Both the position numbers and the translations under genes were made by a program. Under the pieces are notes generated by a model that saw only the letters and a program-made list of their open reading frames with translations, was not told the DNA's origin and searched no databases. This document shows positions 8,060 to 16,950 of a stretch of 64,000 bases of DNA, piece by piece (position 1 is the stretch's first letter; every line of letters begins with the position of its first letter). Origin of the DNA: Pseudanabaena sp. lw0831 (GTDB lineage Bacteria > Cyanobacteriota > Cyanobacteriia > Pseudanabaenales > Pseudanabaenaceae); assembly GCF_016584665.1 (NCBI RefSeq), contig NZ_BBJB01000067.1, positions 1-64,000 on the forward strand. The letters are read 5' to 3'.

Positions 8060-10822
8060 TCATAGCCCATTCCCGATCGCAAAAAATGCCGACCAATAAT
8101 AGGGATGAGATAATTGCGAAGCATTTGGCACTGTTCCCACGATTCTAACACCAGCGCGATCGCTACCTATCCCCTGCTTGTCACTATTAATCATCGCGAT
8201 CTGCGCCCTTCGCAAAGCTTCTACAATGGAAACATCGCCTTTTTTTAGTTCGCCATAAAAGGATTCCATTAGGGCTTGTGTACCAGCATCATCGACTTTC
8301 CAGAGCGATGCGATCGCAACTCTTGCTCCTGCGGCTTGCATTTGGTAGCCCAATCCTAAGATCTCGACTCCTGATCCTAACTTGGCTCCTATTCCTGACT
8401 GACAGGCACTCAAAACTACTAAATCGACATTAGTTAATACCCATTTACGAATATCAGAGATTGTCGCTTTTTCGCCATCGCCAAAGAGAATGAAGGAATT
8501 TTTGGGGTCGCCAGTGGAGAGTTGTCCGTGAGTAGCGAGATGGAGAATGGTGTAAGAATTGGAGTTGCTGGTGGTTAGTTCTTTGGTGAAGGCAGTTTCG
8601 ACAAGGGTGGTGGTACTTGGGAAGCGATCGGCGATTTTTTTGACTTCGATCAGGGTGGCAGGTAGTGCGGAAAGTCCCTGTTTATTGACGTTGCCAAATG
8701 CTCCTGCAAATATCTTGGGTGTGGAAATAGGCGGTTTATTAAACTTGGTCAGCGAGGCGGCGGTGATGTTGTTGACTCGATATTTCTCGACTAGCCATTG
8801 TTTTCCATCATAGAGGGCGGCGAGGGGAATATAGCGTAACTGTCCATCAGGCGCATAAATGATCGTATCGATTTTTAGTTCTGCTAGTTCTGCTTCAAAA
8901 GGTTTGATTAGCCATGTATGCAGTTGCTTGGCAGGTTGTTTGACATCTTCTGAGCCTGAGTCTCTAAGTCCCGCGAGAAACTCAACAATTTCTGCATTCA
9001 GTTTTTCGCGTTTGACGTTGATGGTGCGGCGGATTGGTGTGGTTTTGGCAGTAATTAAGATAAGTTCAAGGCGGTCTTCGAGGATCAGGGGATAGAGGAG
9101 AACGGCGTTGGGATGTTTGCTGAGAATGTCGGTGCGGAGATTTTGAAAGTTGTTGGTAATATCGACGTTTTGTAGTTTTTCCTTGAGGCGCAGTTCTTCG
9201 ACTAGGATTTGGACAGGATCGCTATCGAGAAAGGCGATGAATTGATTTTGTTGTTCTTGTTCGGATTTGACGAGTTTATTCAGTCTTTCTTGTTCGGCGG
9301 CGGTGATGCTATTGGCGAGTTTGCGTTTTTGCAGTTCGTCGAGTTCGATCGCAAGGGCGATGAAGTTTTGTTCGGGTGGTTGATATTCTATACCTTTTGC
9401 GGTTTGGCTGTTACCGCGCACTGTTTTGAGATATTCGCTGAGTTCTTCGACTTTGAGCAAGTCGAGAACTTGCTGGGCTTCCAGAATGCGGTCTTGTTTG
9501 AGGAGGAGATCGGCGAGGTTGCGATAGGTCGATTCGACGCTGGTGAGGTAGGATTTTTGTACATCTTGACTTAGTTCTCTAATATCTTTGCGAATTGATT
9601 CACGCACGTTGACAGATTGTTTGTAGAAAATTATTGCTAGTTCTGGTTGTTTTTGGATGTTGAATAATAGTCCCAGTTGGCTGAGCGACGTTCCTGCGTT
9701 TGCACGATCTCCAATCTGCTTATTGATTTCTACTGATTGTTGATAAAAATTAAATGCTTTTTGATACTCTCCTAAGCTTTGATAAGCTTCTCCAAGATTA
9801 GACAGTACTGAAGCCTCGCCAGTGCGATCGCCAATCTGTTTTTTTACAGCCAAAGCTTGCTGTATGAACTCAAGACCCTTTTTTTGCTCAGATAAAGAGC
9901 CAAAGCGAAAATAAATTGAGCCGAGTGCATTTAGCGAAACTCCTTCTACATATAGATCATCAATTTGCCTAGCAATAGTCAAAGCCTGTTGGTAGAAATC
10001 AATAGCTTCTTTATACATTCCCATCCCATCGTAAGCAATTCCCAAGCATTTAAACGTATCTGCTTCGCCATTCCGATCGTTTATTTGTTTAAAGATTGTT
10101 AAAGATCTTTCATGAAGAGGAATTGCTTTCTGTGGTTGAGATAGAAAAACATAAACTAAGCCAAGACTGTTATTTGCAATTGCTTCTACATAGAGATCAT
10201 TGATTTGTTTTGCAATAGTTAAAGCCTGCTGATGGAACTTGATCGCTTTTGTATATTGATCTAGAAAAAAGTAAGTATGTCCAAGACCAACGAGAGCTTT
10301 TCCTTCTCCACTAAGATCGTTGATTTTTTGGTTAATAATTAATGCTTGTTGAAAAGAGTCAATTGAATTTTTATATTGCCCTATTTTCCTGAAAACCTCA
10401 CCTATCCCAATGAGTGTATTCCCTTGCATGTTAAGATTCTGAGATCTTTGAAAAATAGCCAAAACTTGCCGATAGATCTCAAGAGCTTTTTGGTATTGTC
10501 CTAATTTCCTAGAAGCTTCAGCTAAGTTGTAAAGAGTGTTTCCTTCGTTCTCATTATCTTTGATATAGCGATAAATTTGTAATGCTTGATCCCATGTTTG
10601 TAATGCTTCTTTATATTTACTAGATCTAGATAGTTGGTTGCCTTTTTCTAAAAGCTGATCAGCTTCTTCTTTGCGGTCTTGAGTCGTTTGTGCCTGAGCC
10701 GTCATCAAAGCCAGATCGGGCGGTAACACCATGCCCAAAATCTCGGTCAGACCCACAAACATCAACGCATAAAAACTAGAAGCCTCAACAATACCTTTGC
10801 GAGAATGTAGATTCATAGCCAT
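8060..10822 (-). CDS. TPR-repeat protein with C-terminal CHAT (caspase-like) protease domain
   Basis: The 920-residue protein has an N-terminal hydrophobic segment (residues 15-45, signal or anchor ending AQAQ). About nine to ten TPR units follow from residue 50 to 430 (repeating LG-x-x-Y-x-x-A and GDRxGEA), then a helical linker and a CHAT domain from about 590 to the end. The CHAT dyad is visible: His in HLATHG near 764 and Cys in VVLSACQSG near 806. CHAT domains are clan CD peptidases related to caspases and separase. The C-terminus (YWSAFFAIGNGL) is the same as in the truncated paralogue at 12317-13801. It probably acts in the periplasm or on a membrane; its target is unknown. Confidence 0.88.
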   Translation of the reverse strand: MAMNLHSRKGIVEASSFYALMFVGLTEILGMVLPPDLALMTAQAQTTQDRKEEADQLLEKGNQLSRSSKYKEALQTWDQALQIYRYIKDNENEGNTLYNLAEASRKLGQYQKALEIYRQVLAIFQRSQNLNMQGNTLIGIGEVFRKIGQYKNSIDSFQQALIINQKINDLSGEGKALVGLGHTYFFLDQYTKAIKFHQQALTIAKQINDLYVEAIANNSLGLVYVFLSQPQKAIPLHERSLTIFKQINDRNGEADTFKCLGIAYDGMGMYKEAIDFYQQALTIARQIDDLYVEGVSLNALGSIYFRFGSLSEQKKGLEFIQQALAVKKQIGDRTGEASVLSNLGEAYQSLGEYQKAFNFYQQSVEINKQIGDRANAGTSLSQLGLLFNIQKQPELAIIFYKQSVNVRESIRKDIRELSQDVQKSYLTSVESTYRNLADLLLKQDRILEAQQVLDLLKVEELSEYLKTVRGNSQTAKGIEYQPPEQNFIALAIELDELQKRKLANSITAAEQERLNKLVKSEQEQQNQFIAFLDSDPVQILVEELRLKEKLQNVDITNNFQNLRTDILSKHPNAVLLYPLILEDRLELILITAKTTPIRRTINVKREKLNAEIVEFLAGLRDSGSEDVKQPAKQLHTWLIKPFEAELAELKIDTIIYAPDGQLRYIPLAALYDGKQWLVEKYRVNNITAASLTKFNKPPISTPKIFAGAFGNVNKQGLSALPATLIEVKKIADRFPSTTTLVETAFTKELTTSNSNSYTILHLATHGQLSTGDPKNSFILFGDGEKATISDIRKWVLTNVDLVVLSACQSGIGAKLGSGVEILGLGYQMQAAGARVAIASLWKVDDAGTQALMESFYGELKKGDVSIVEALRRAQIAMINSDKQGIGSDRAGVRIVGTVPNASQLSHPYYWSAFFAIGNGL

Positions 10823-11329
10823 ATCTCCGATCTGCGTGCTTACGATCTTACATACATTTCACCCCACCGAGCATATGCAGTTTTCAAGGAAAAAGGTAAA
10901 AGGTAAAATCATCGTAGGGGCGAAGCATTCCCGCCACCATTTACGCATATTACTGCAATCTCCAAACGGTAATGCTTCTCCCAAACCACACAACGCATGG
11001 ACCACTTATCTGTGCATAGCCGAGATGGTAAAGCATTTGCGTACAGAGATTTTTGTGAGGAGTTGAGACATTGTGTCGCAAATGCATTACCCCTACAAAA
11101 TATTTGTGTTGATGGTGATAGAAATTTTGACCATCCCATCAAAAATCATCGTAGGAGCGAAGCATTACCGCCACCATTTATGCATTTCACTGCGATCGCA
11201 AAACGGTAATGCGATCGCCCAAACCTCACAACGCAGGGACAATTTATCTGCGATCGCGAAGAGGGTTTAGCATTTGCGTACAGAGATTTCTGGTGAGAAG
11301 TTTAGATATTGTGGCGCAAATGAAAAAAA
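10823..11329. repeat. Gene-free stretch made of two copies of a ~185-bp interspersed repeat (family E)
   Basis: Copies at about 10908-11096 and 11145-11322 share a left end ATCGTAGGRGCGAAGCATT, an internal CCGCCACCATTTAYGCAT, then RCATTTGCGTACAGAGATTT and a right end YGCAAATG. In copy 1 the right end (AATGCATTACCCCTAC) is inverted-complementary to the left end, so the unit has terminal inverted repeats. Short open frames here follow the repeat, not gene-like codon use; no gene is called. Confidence 0.75.
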
Positions 11330-12139
11330 CTACAAACTGTCAGGATCTTCACCCAACTCCCTGAGTCGAGCCGCTAACCTTTCAGCCCTGAGCCTTTCTG
11401 AGTCAGCGCGTTGAGCCTCAGATTCAGCCCTGAGCCTTTCTGACTCAGCGCGTTGAGTCTCAGATTCAGCCCTGAACCTTTCAGATTCAGCCCTTTGAGC
11501 CTCAGCCTCTTCTGGTAATAACACCAATACTCCAGTGGAGTCATAAAAACGCAACCAAGTTAAAGTTTCTCGGTCAATCGTCCCCACCCAAGTACCTAAC
11601 CATAAGCCTAATGATTCGCACCATAACCAACCTCGATCATCTGGCGCGATCGCCTGATAAGAATTATGGTGATGCCAACCCTGTAACGAATCAGGTTCAA
11701 AGGGATTATAAACAAAATAATCTTGAGTCTTAAACACGCGATCGTACAACTGTTTTTTTAGTCCTAAATCGACATTGGCAGTACTAGGAGACATCAGTTC
11801 GATAATCGTATCAGGATAGCGCCCTTCTTCTTCCCATACCACCCAACCAAGACGATCGCGCTGCCCATCGACATCCAATACCACAAAAAAATCTGGCCCT
11901 CGGAAGTCACGATTTTTGACTTGAGCGCTGCTGTAGTAGATGAACATATTGCCACCCGTATAAAAGTCAGTCGCCTCACCACGATATTGCTGGTATGAGC
12001 GAATCAGAACATTCATCGCCACACGATGTTGATTAGTTTCCAAAGGCTGTCCATCATCAAATATTAAGTCTGTGGGCGGCATGGGTGGAGTCCAGTCGTC
12101 CAGTTCGTTAGTCGTCTGTTGGAGAAGAGTATTAACCAT
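11330..12139 (-). CDS. Uma2-family (DUF820) protein with coiled-coil heptad C-terminus
   Basis: Residues 1 to about 205 are a Uma2 PD-(D/E)XK-like domain (FRGPDFFVVLDVDG, then DTIIELMSPSTA and FKTQDYFVYNP). The tail from about 208 to 255 is an almost pure heptad-like run of (E/A)-x-QRAESERLRAES, predicting a coiled coil. It is encoded by three tandem 42-bp (14-codon) DNA repeats at 11384-11509. Such tails are common on cyanobacterial Uma2 proteins and vary by repeat slippage. Function is unknown. The gene lies between two repeat clusters. Confidence 0.87.
   Translation of the reverse strand: MVNTLLQQTTNELDDWTPPMPPTDLIFDDGQPLETNQHRVAMNVLIRSYQQYRGEATDFYTGGNMFIYYSSAQVKNRDFRGPDFFVVLDVDGQRDRLGWVVWEEEGRYPDTIIELMSPSTANVDLGLKKQLYDRVFKTQDYFVYNPFEPDSLQGWHHHNSYQAIAPDDRGWLWCESLGLWLGTWVGTIDRETLTWLRFYDSTGVLVLLPEEAEAQRAESERFRAESETQRAESERLRAESEAQRADSERLRAERLAARLRELGEDPDSL
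11384..11509. repeat. Three tandem 42-bp repeats inside the Uma2 gene
   Basis: Units start at 11384, 11426 and 11468. The first two differ at very few positions; the third is more diverged. Each encodes 14 residues of coiled coil. Confidence 0.85.
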
Positions 12140-12181
12140 ATCCGAGAACCAACAAGAAGAATCTGTACCAATATTTTATAC

Positions 12182-12300
12182 TATAGCAACGCAAGAGATA
12201 GCTAGGACAAATCAAAACCCAAAAGATGAGTGGCGGCGCGAAGCGCCGCCACTCATCTTTTGGGTTTTGATTTGTCCTAAGCAAAACTTACATTGCTATA
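12182..12300. repeat. Family-B MITE-like element with 36-bp-arm central palindrome
   Basis: Terminal inverted repeats TATAGCAACG and CATTGCTATA enclose a perfect palindrome at 12204-12278, two 36-bp arms around GAA. It is nearly identical, in opposite orientation, to the copy at 41645-41760: the asymmetric sub-terminal parts CAAGAGATAG and AGCAAAACTTA change sides. Its right end lies 17 bp from the stop of the CHAT fragment. Confidence 0.85.
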
Positions 12301-12316
12301 CAGCGTAAAGACTTTT

Positions 12317-13801
12317 CTACAAGCCATTACCGATCGCAAAAAATGCTGACCAGTATTTAGGATGATTGAACTTCGATGATTTGATTAGAGAAATTTGCGC
12401 TCTATTTAATGCCTCAGTGGGTGAGATATCACCTTTTTTGAGTTCTTTGTAAAAAACTTCCATTAGTGCTTGAGTGCCAGCATCATCGACAGACCAAAGA
12501 GAAGCGATCGCATTTTTTGCGCCTACCTTCTGAACTTGATAGCCAAATCCCAAAATCTCTACACCAGTGCCAAGTTTGCCCACACCAGTCTGACAAGCAC
12601 TGAGTACGATCAGTTCCACATTGGGAATCTGCCAATCGGTAAGCTCACTTAGGCGGATTTTGTCGCCATTGCCAAAAATGATAAAAGAGTTGTCTGGCGC
12701 ACCAGTATTAAACTCAGCATGGGTGGCAAAGTGCAGCACATTATGATTTTTGAATTTGTCTTCGGCGGCTTGGCGAGTGAAGGCATTCTCTAGCAGCGTC
12801 ACTGAATTGGGAAAATAACTTGCGATCGCTTCCACTTCCTTGAGGGTCGCTGGTAAAGCTTGCTGTCCAAATTTTTTCTCACCAGTTTTACCCCCAAAGG
12901 CTCCTGCGAGGATGTTCGGCGACAGTTTAGGCTTAGGTGAGAAGTCGGAGAGCGTATAAGCAATGAGGTTGCTAACCCGATACTTTTCACTGAGCCATTG
13001 TTTGCCATCGTAGAGAGCGGCGAGAGGTATATAGCGCAGGATGCCATCGGGAGCATAGAGAATGGTTTTTGCTTGAGCTTGAACTAAGTCCGCTTCAATG
13101 GGTTTAATCAACAAGTTATAAAGAGCAGCAGCAGGTTCTCGATAATCTTCGGAGCCTTCATCAATGAGAGCAGATCTAAATTCTGTAACCAATTTTTCTA
13201 GGTTGTCTTTGGAAATGTTGACATTGCGACTAATGGGGAGGCTGTTGGGTGAGAAGAGGATGATTTCGAGGCGATCGCCTAAAATTAGCGGATAAATTAG
13301 AACTGTGCCTTGGGGAATCTTTTGGAGGTAGTCGGGAACCTTGTTGATTTCTGATTTGGGAAGTTGCTGGATCTGACTCGCAAGTTGACGATTGAGTTCT
13401 GGGGCTTTTTCGTTGCTAATCGCTAGTAGCTGTGAGTTAGTTGCTTTTTCTGGATCCAAAAGCTTAACTCCCTGTGCAGTGCGATCGCTACCTTTAATAT
13501 TTTTGAGATAGTCTTCGAGTTCTTGGACTTTGAGTAAATCGAGAACCTGCAAGGCTTCCATAATTCGTTCTTGTTTGAGCAGTAAGCCAGCAAGGGTTTT
13601 ATATGTGGACGCAACAGTTTCTAGATAGGAGGCTTGCTCTTCTTTACTTAGTCCTTTAATATCTTTGCGAATCGATTCGCGAATATTGATCGATTGTTTG
13701 TAATAGAGAATGGCAAGTTCAGTTTGATTGAGATTAGAAAAAGCATAGCCTAGATTATTATAGGATTTTGATTCACTATTGCGATCGCCATTTTGTTGGC
13801 G
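12317..13801 (-). pseudogene. 5'-truncated TPR/CHAT protease gene, interrupted by IS1
   Basis: About 494 codons remain: the last one or two TPR units (SYNNLGYAFSNLNQTELAILYY) and a full CHAT domain with His in HFATHA near residue 365 and Cys in VVLSACQTG-type LSACQTG near 409. Related genes have around 400 more N-terminal residues including a signal peptide; here they are missing because the reading frame runs straight into the IS1 end at 13802. The dyad is intact, so an internal start could still give a CHAT-only product, but a secreted form is unlikely. It is paralogous to 8060-10822. Confidence 0.8.
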
Positions 13802-13821
13802 TTGCACAAATGAAAGATGAA

Positions 13822-14178
13822 TCAAGAAAATGAAGGAATCGATTTGTACTTAAGATAGTGAATTAACAGACGAATTGAATACCTCAACATTTCTTCCGAT
13901 TTTGAATAGCATAAAGTTTTTCTGTGCAATCTGGCTAAATAATGTCTCAGTCTAGTATTTTCACCCTCAACTCTAGTCATATAGGTTTTGCTGATAATTT
14001 GATCCTCCGAGTTGATAAACATTTTGTAGACACAGTAGCCATCAGTAACCCAGAAATAGCATTGCCACACCTTAATCAATGTCCACAAGTTTTCAAAGGT
14101 TTGGCTACTCCTATCTCCTAATACCCAAGCCAATATGCCTTGACTAAAATGATTCACCGCAGTCCATAGCCAAATCAA
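13822..14178 (-). CDS. insB: IS1 transposase catalytic part (InsB')
   Basis: It encodes the DDE catalytic part of the IS1 transposase and is made only as an InsAB' fusion. The acidic residues are in place: Asp in the DELQTF segment at the end of InsA, Asp in WVTDGY, and Glu in VEGENTRLRHYLARLHRKT. The frame overlaps insA. A run of eight A residues on the coding strand (complement of 14180-14187) followed by C gives the slippery A-AAA-AAC. A -1 shift there reads K-N-L-I-W-L-W into this frame. The element looks competent to transpose. Confidence 0.88.
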   Translation of the reverse strand: MIWLWTAVNHFSQGILAWVLGDRSSQTFENLWTLIKVWQCYFWVTDGYCVYKMFINSEDQIISKTYMTRVEGENTRLRHYLARLHRKTLCYSKSEEMLRYSIRLLIHYLKYKSIPSFS

Positions 14179-14510
14179 GTTTTTTTTGACCCAACAAAAG
14201 TCTGGAGTTCATCTAATTCACCAACTTCAGGAATAGTTTCAATGGGGGGATGTTCTGGTAATTGCTTTGCTGCCTCCTTAACCCAGTTGATGACTGAGTT
14301 GTGACTAACATCGGTACATCTCTCAATTTGTCTAAATCCCATGCCGTTGCAGTACATTTTTAGGCATATTCTTTTGACATCTTGCGAATATCCAATCACT
14401 GAGTAGTTATCAATGAACTGACGACCGCAATCAGCACAAATATGATTTTGTTTGTCTCCTCGTTTCCCATTTTTACGAATATGTGTTGAACCACACTTTG
14501 GACATTTCAT
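14175..14510 (-). CDS. insA: IS1 InsA DNA-binding / regulatory protein
   Basis: The 111 residues hold a Zn-finger (CPKCGS at 3-8, CADCG at 25-29) and a helix-turn-helix (GMGFRQIERCTDVSHNSVINW). Alone, InsA binds the IS1 ends and represses transcription; it also supplies the N-terminal part of InsAB' through -1 frameshifting near its last codons. It reads towards the CHAT fragment. Confidence 0.9.
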   Translation of the reverse strand: MKCPKCGSTHIRKNGKRGDKQNHICADCGRQFIDNYSVIGYSQDVKRICLKMYCNGMGFRQIERCTDVSHNSVINWVKEAAKQLPEHPPIETIPEVGELDELQTFVGSKKT

Positions 14511-14571
14511 TGTTTTTCATTGCTTAAACTCGTTATCTTTATATTTACTCATTCATCCTTCATTTGTGCAA

Positions 14572-14941
14572 TGCCGATAAATGGTTGTATTTTCTCAAAC
14601 ATGCTAGAGAGTTGGAGATTGTGCCTGAGAGTATGAATCTAGTTCCAGAAATCAAGCAAGCGTTTGAATTTGCCAAGCAAGGTAATCTCACTCGTGAGGA
14701 GTTAGATGAGTTTGAACATCAAGCAATCTTCATTCATGATCAGCGAAATATAGCGATCAAGTCGCTGAAGCAAGGTTTGAAGCAAGGTTTGGAGCAAGGT
14801 TTGGAGCAAGGTTTGGAGCAGGGGCGAAGGGAGGCAAAGCTAGAAATGGCTAAGCAATTGCTAGCTTTGCTGGATGATGATGCTATTAGTCGTGCGACTG
14901 GGCTTAGCTTACAAGAAGTTGCTAACCTGAGAAGCCAGTAG
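14572..14941 (+). pseudogene. 3' fragment of an Rpn-family nuclease gene
   Basis: About 122 codons from the IS1 end onward: DKWLYFLKHARELEIVPESM is the standard C-terminal half of the Rpn / PD-(D/E)XK putative-transposase family. A (K/E)QGL repeat from tandem 12-bp DNA units at about 14765-14822 follows, then a short helical tail. The catalytic N-terminal half is missing. The only start codon near the junction, a TTG, lies inside the IS1 end. The product, if made, would be inactive as a nuclease. Confidence 0.85.
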
Positions 14942-15010
14942 GAAGTAGTAGCCCTGCACTCAAGTGCGATGCTCAGAGTTCATTGAGCTTTTGTCGGCAC
15001 ATCGCGTAGA

Positions 15011-16654
15011 CTAGAACTGATAGCCCAAGCTGAAATAAAAGGCAGACTCTTGTAAATTAGAGCCGCGATCGCTAAGGTTGACAAAGGGAATTGCATAATC
15101 TAAGCGCACATTTAATTTTTCTAATGGCGTAAATAGCAATCCAAGTCCACCACCAGCCAAAAAGTTTTGACTAGGTAAAGTATTGGGATTATTGGGATGA
15201 TTCCAAATTGCTCCAGCATCTAGAAATGGAATGACTTGCAGTAAGGCAGCATTTTGCTCATTGCGCAGTGCCACAAACCGATTTTCTAAGGAGAAGCGAA
15301 TTCCATTATCACCAGTACGGGCATTTTGGCGAAATCCTCGCAAAGACTGACCACCGCCAATTGTAAATTGTTGCGAAGATAACAGCGGATCGGCAGATAG
15401 TTGCAGATCTAAAGCACCAATCAGTAATGAATCTGTCCCCAAGGACTGTACTCGTTGGATCTGTCCTAGCCAGCTAAAAAATGAGCCACTGGGTGTCGCC
15501 ACGTTGGTGGAGCCAAATAAACCTGTACCGAGATTAAACTGCGATCGCAATGACCAAGCTCCAGCCAGATCGCGCAAGGTATAGTCCTGCCCAAACTTGA
15601 TTACACTAGTGCGAGTTGTGCCATCTGGCTCTGGGCCAATCCCAAAGGGTGTAGCAAGATCGTTAAATGCAAATGTCTGTCCTTTTTGGTAGCTGTAGCC
15701 AAGGGATAGAGCAAATTCTTCTACACTTGATCTGATTAATGGCTGACGAAAATTTAGGTCAAAGAGATTACTATTGCCGCGAATATTTAGTACGTCAAAT
15801 GGAGCTTGAGTGATTCGATAGTTGCTGGGAGAATATCGCAATGACAAGGTTCCATTCATGGGATTGAGTGGAATACTATAAGAAAGATCGTATTGATTAG
15901 AGCCTCCTGTCGTTGTTCCGTAATAGGAAGCAGCGATTGTGTCGCCATTGCCAGTGAGATTCCGAAAGAATATTCCGCCACCATAGCGTTCTGAACCGAC
16001 TGCGGGAGGTGAGAAGTTATCGATACTGGCAAATCCACCAAACTGATTTGATTCTTTAAGTGTAACGACAAGAATACTGCTATCGGGCTGACTACCTGAT
16101 TTTAAACTTGCTTCAATATCGCTAAATATGGGATCTGCGCGTAACAATCGCAACTGATCTTCAAGTTTGGCAGTATTAAGAGGAGTGCCAGATCCTAATT
16201 CCAAGCGCGATCGCACATAATCAGGATTAGTAGTTTTTAAGCCAACAATTTCAATTTTCTCGACTCGACCTTCAATAACTTTAATAGTGACTATGCCATT
16301 AGCAGATTTCTGTGCATCGACTACTGCTTGTGAAGTTATGTATCCGCGATCTGCATAGATTTGCGTAACTGATTGAGCTGCTTTTTCGATCTGCTCAGGA
16401 GTTACTTGTTGTCCTTCTAGGGTTTTAGAGATCGCGGCTATCTCAGCATTAGTTAAGATTGTGCTACCAATAATTTCAACTTTTTTGACTGCGATCGCTT
16501 GAGCAATTGGGGACGAAACTACAGGCGATGGAGTTGGTAAGGAAACGCCCGAATTAATCGTCTCTGCTGTTGCCATTCCTACGGAGCCAAGTAGAATATA
16601 GCTCACAGCTAAGAAATTTGAGCGATGATGACTAATTAGTTTGAATAAGCTCAT
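15011..16654 (-). CDS. TpsB outer-membrane transporter (ShlB/FhaC/HecB family)
   Basis: This is the outer-membrane pore of a two-partner secretion system; it recognises and exports the TpsA partner. The 547 residues carry a signal peptide (to about residue 30), a POTRA domain at about 50-130 (VKKVEIIGSTILTNAEIAAI) and a second POTRA-like segment (IVTIKVIEGRVEKIEIVG). A 16-strand beta-barrel follows, with the family motif GLGLLF near 505 and a terminal aromatic (YQF) typical of outer-membrane barrels. The gene is divergent from the tpsA-like gene at 16951, with a 296-bp shared upstream region. Confidence 0.92.
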   Translation of the reverse strand: MSLFKLISHHRSNFLAVSYILLGSVGMATAETINSGVSLPTPSPVVSSPIAQAIAVKKVEIIGSTILTNAEIAAISKTLEGQQVTPEQIEKAAQSVTQIYADRGYITSQAVVDAQKSANGIVTIKVIEGRVEKIEIVGLKTTNPDYVRSRLELGSGTPLNTAKLEDQLRLLRADPIFSDIEASLKSGSQPDSSILVVTLKESNQFGGFASIDNFSPPAVGSERYGGGIFFRNLTGNGDTIAASYYGTTTGGSNQYDLSYSIPLNPMNGTLSLRYSPSNYRITQAPFDVLNIRGNSNLFDLNFRQPLIRSSVEEFALSLGYSYQKGQTFAFNDLATPFGIGPEPDGTTRTSVIKFGQDYTLRDLAGAWSLRSQFNLGTGLFGSTNVATPSGSFFSWLGQIQRVQSLGTDSLLIGALDLQLSADPLLSSQQFTIGGGQSLRGFRQNARTGDNGIRFSLENRFVALRNEQNAALLQVIPFLDAGAIWNHPNNPNTLPSQNFLAGGGLGLLFTPLEKLNVRLDYAIPFVNLSDRGSNLQESAFYFSLGYQF

Positions 16655-16950
16655 GCTAATAATATCAATATTGGATAGCGACAGTTCATCAAAGAATAGC
16701 TTGAGATTGGAGATTTAGGGCATAATTTTTTACATCTTAGTATTCAATATACAAAAGTTAATACGATTTACAACATTTCTCAGATGTTTCAATGTTATAA
16801 AAGTTTTTGTCATGCACTCTCAGTTCTATAGTTTGAAAGGTTAAGATCTGGTGCAAGCATCCTCTCAATTAAAATAATTAAAAGCGGTTAAAATAGTTAA
16901 GAGCAGTTACAAATAATATTTATTTCAACTTATAACAAAGGAGAAGCTCA
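16655..16950. promoter_or_regulatory. Divergent upstream region of tpsB and tpsA with paired 13-bp direct repeats
   Basis: No gene is visible. Two direct copies of TTAARAGCRGTTA lie at 16878-16890 and 16897-16909, 19 bp apart start to start, about 45-75 bp before the tpsA start. A clear ribosome binding site AAAGGAG is at 16937-16943. The direct repeats are a candidate operator; the binder is unknown. Confidence 0.4.

Larger units (their letters stand above)
13802..14571 (-). mobile_element. IS1-family insertion sequence, complete (770 bp)
   Basis: Ends TTGCACAAATGAAAGATGAA (left) and its near complement at the right (TTCATTTGTGCAA) are terminal inverted repeats. The 770-bp length equals that of typical IS1 (about 768 bp). 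Inside are insA and insB with a -1 slippery sequence. The bases flanking the two ends do not form an 8-9 bp target duplication, and the two flanks belong to different broken genes. This points to deletion or recombination after insertion. Confidence 0.9.

Noticed and set aside
9209-9574. Plus-strand hydrophobic reading frame opposite the CHAT gene
   Set aside because: Phe/Glu-rich product mirrors Lys/Glu-rich helices of the TPR/CHAT linker; no start context and no homologue recognised.
10797-11270. Several short plus- and minus-strand reading frames between the CHAT and Uma2 genes
   Set aside because: They follow the duplicated ~185-bp repeat and have no gene-like start signals or domain.
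13793-14580. Target-site duplication of the IS1 element
   Set aside because: The 8-9 bp on the two sides (ending TTGGCG on the left, beginning TGCCGA on the right) do not match as direct repeats.
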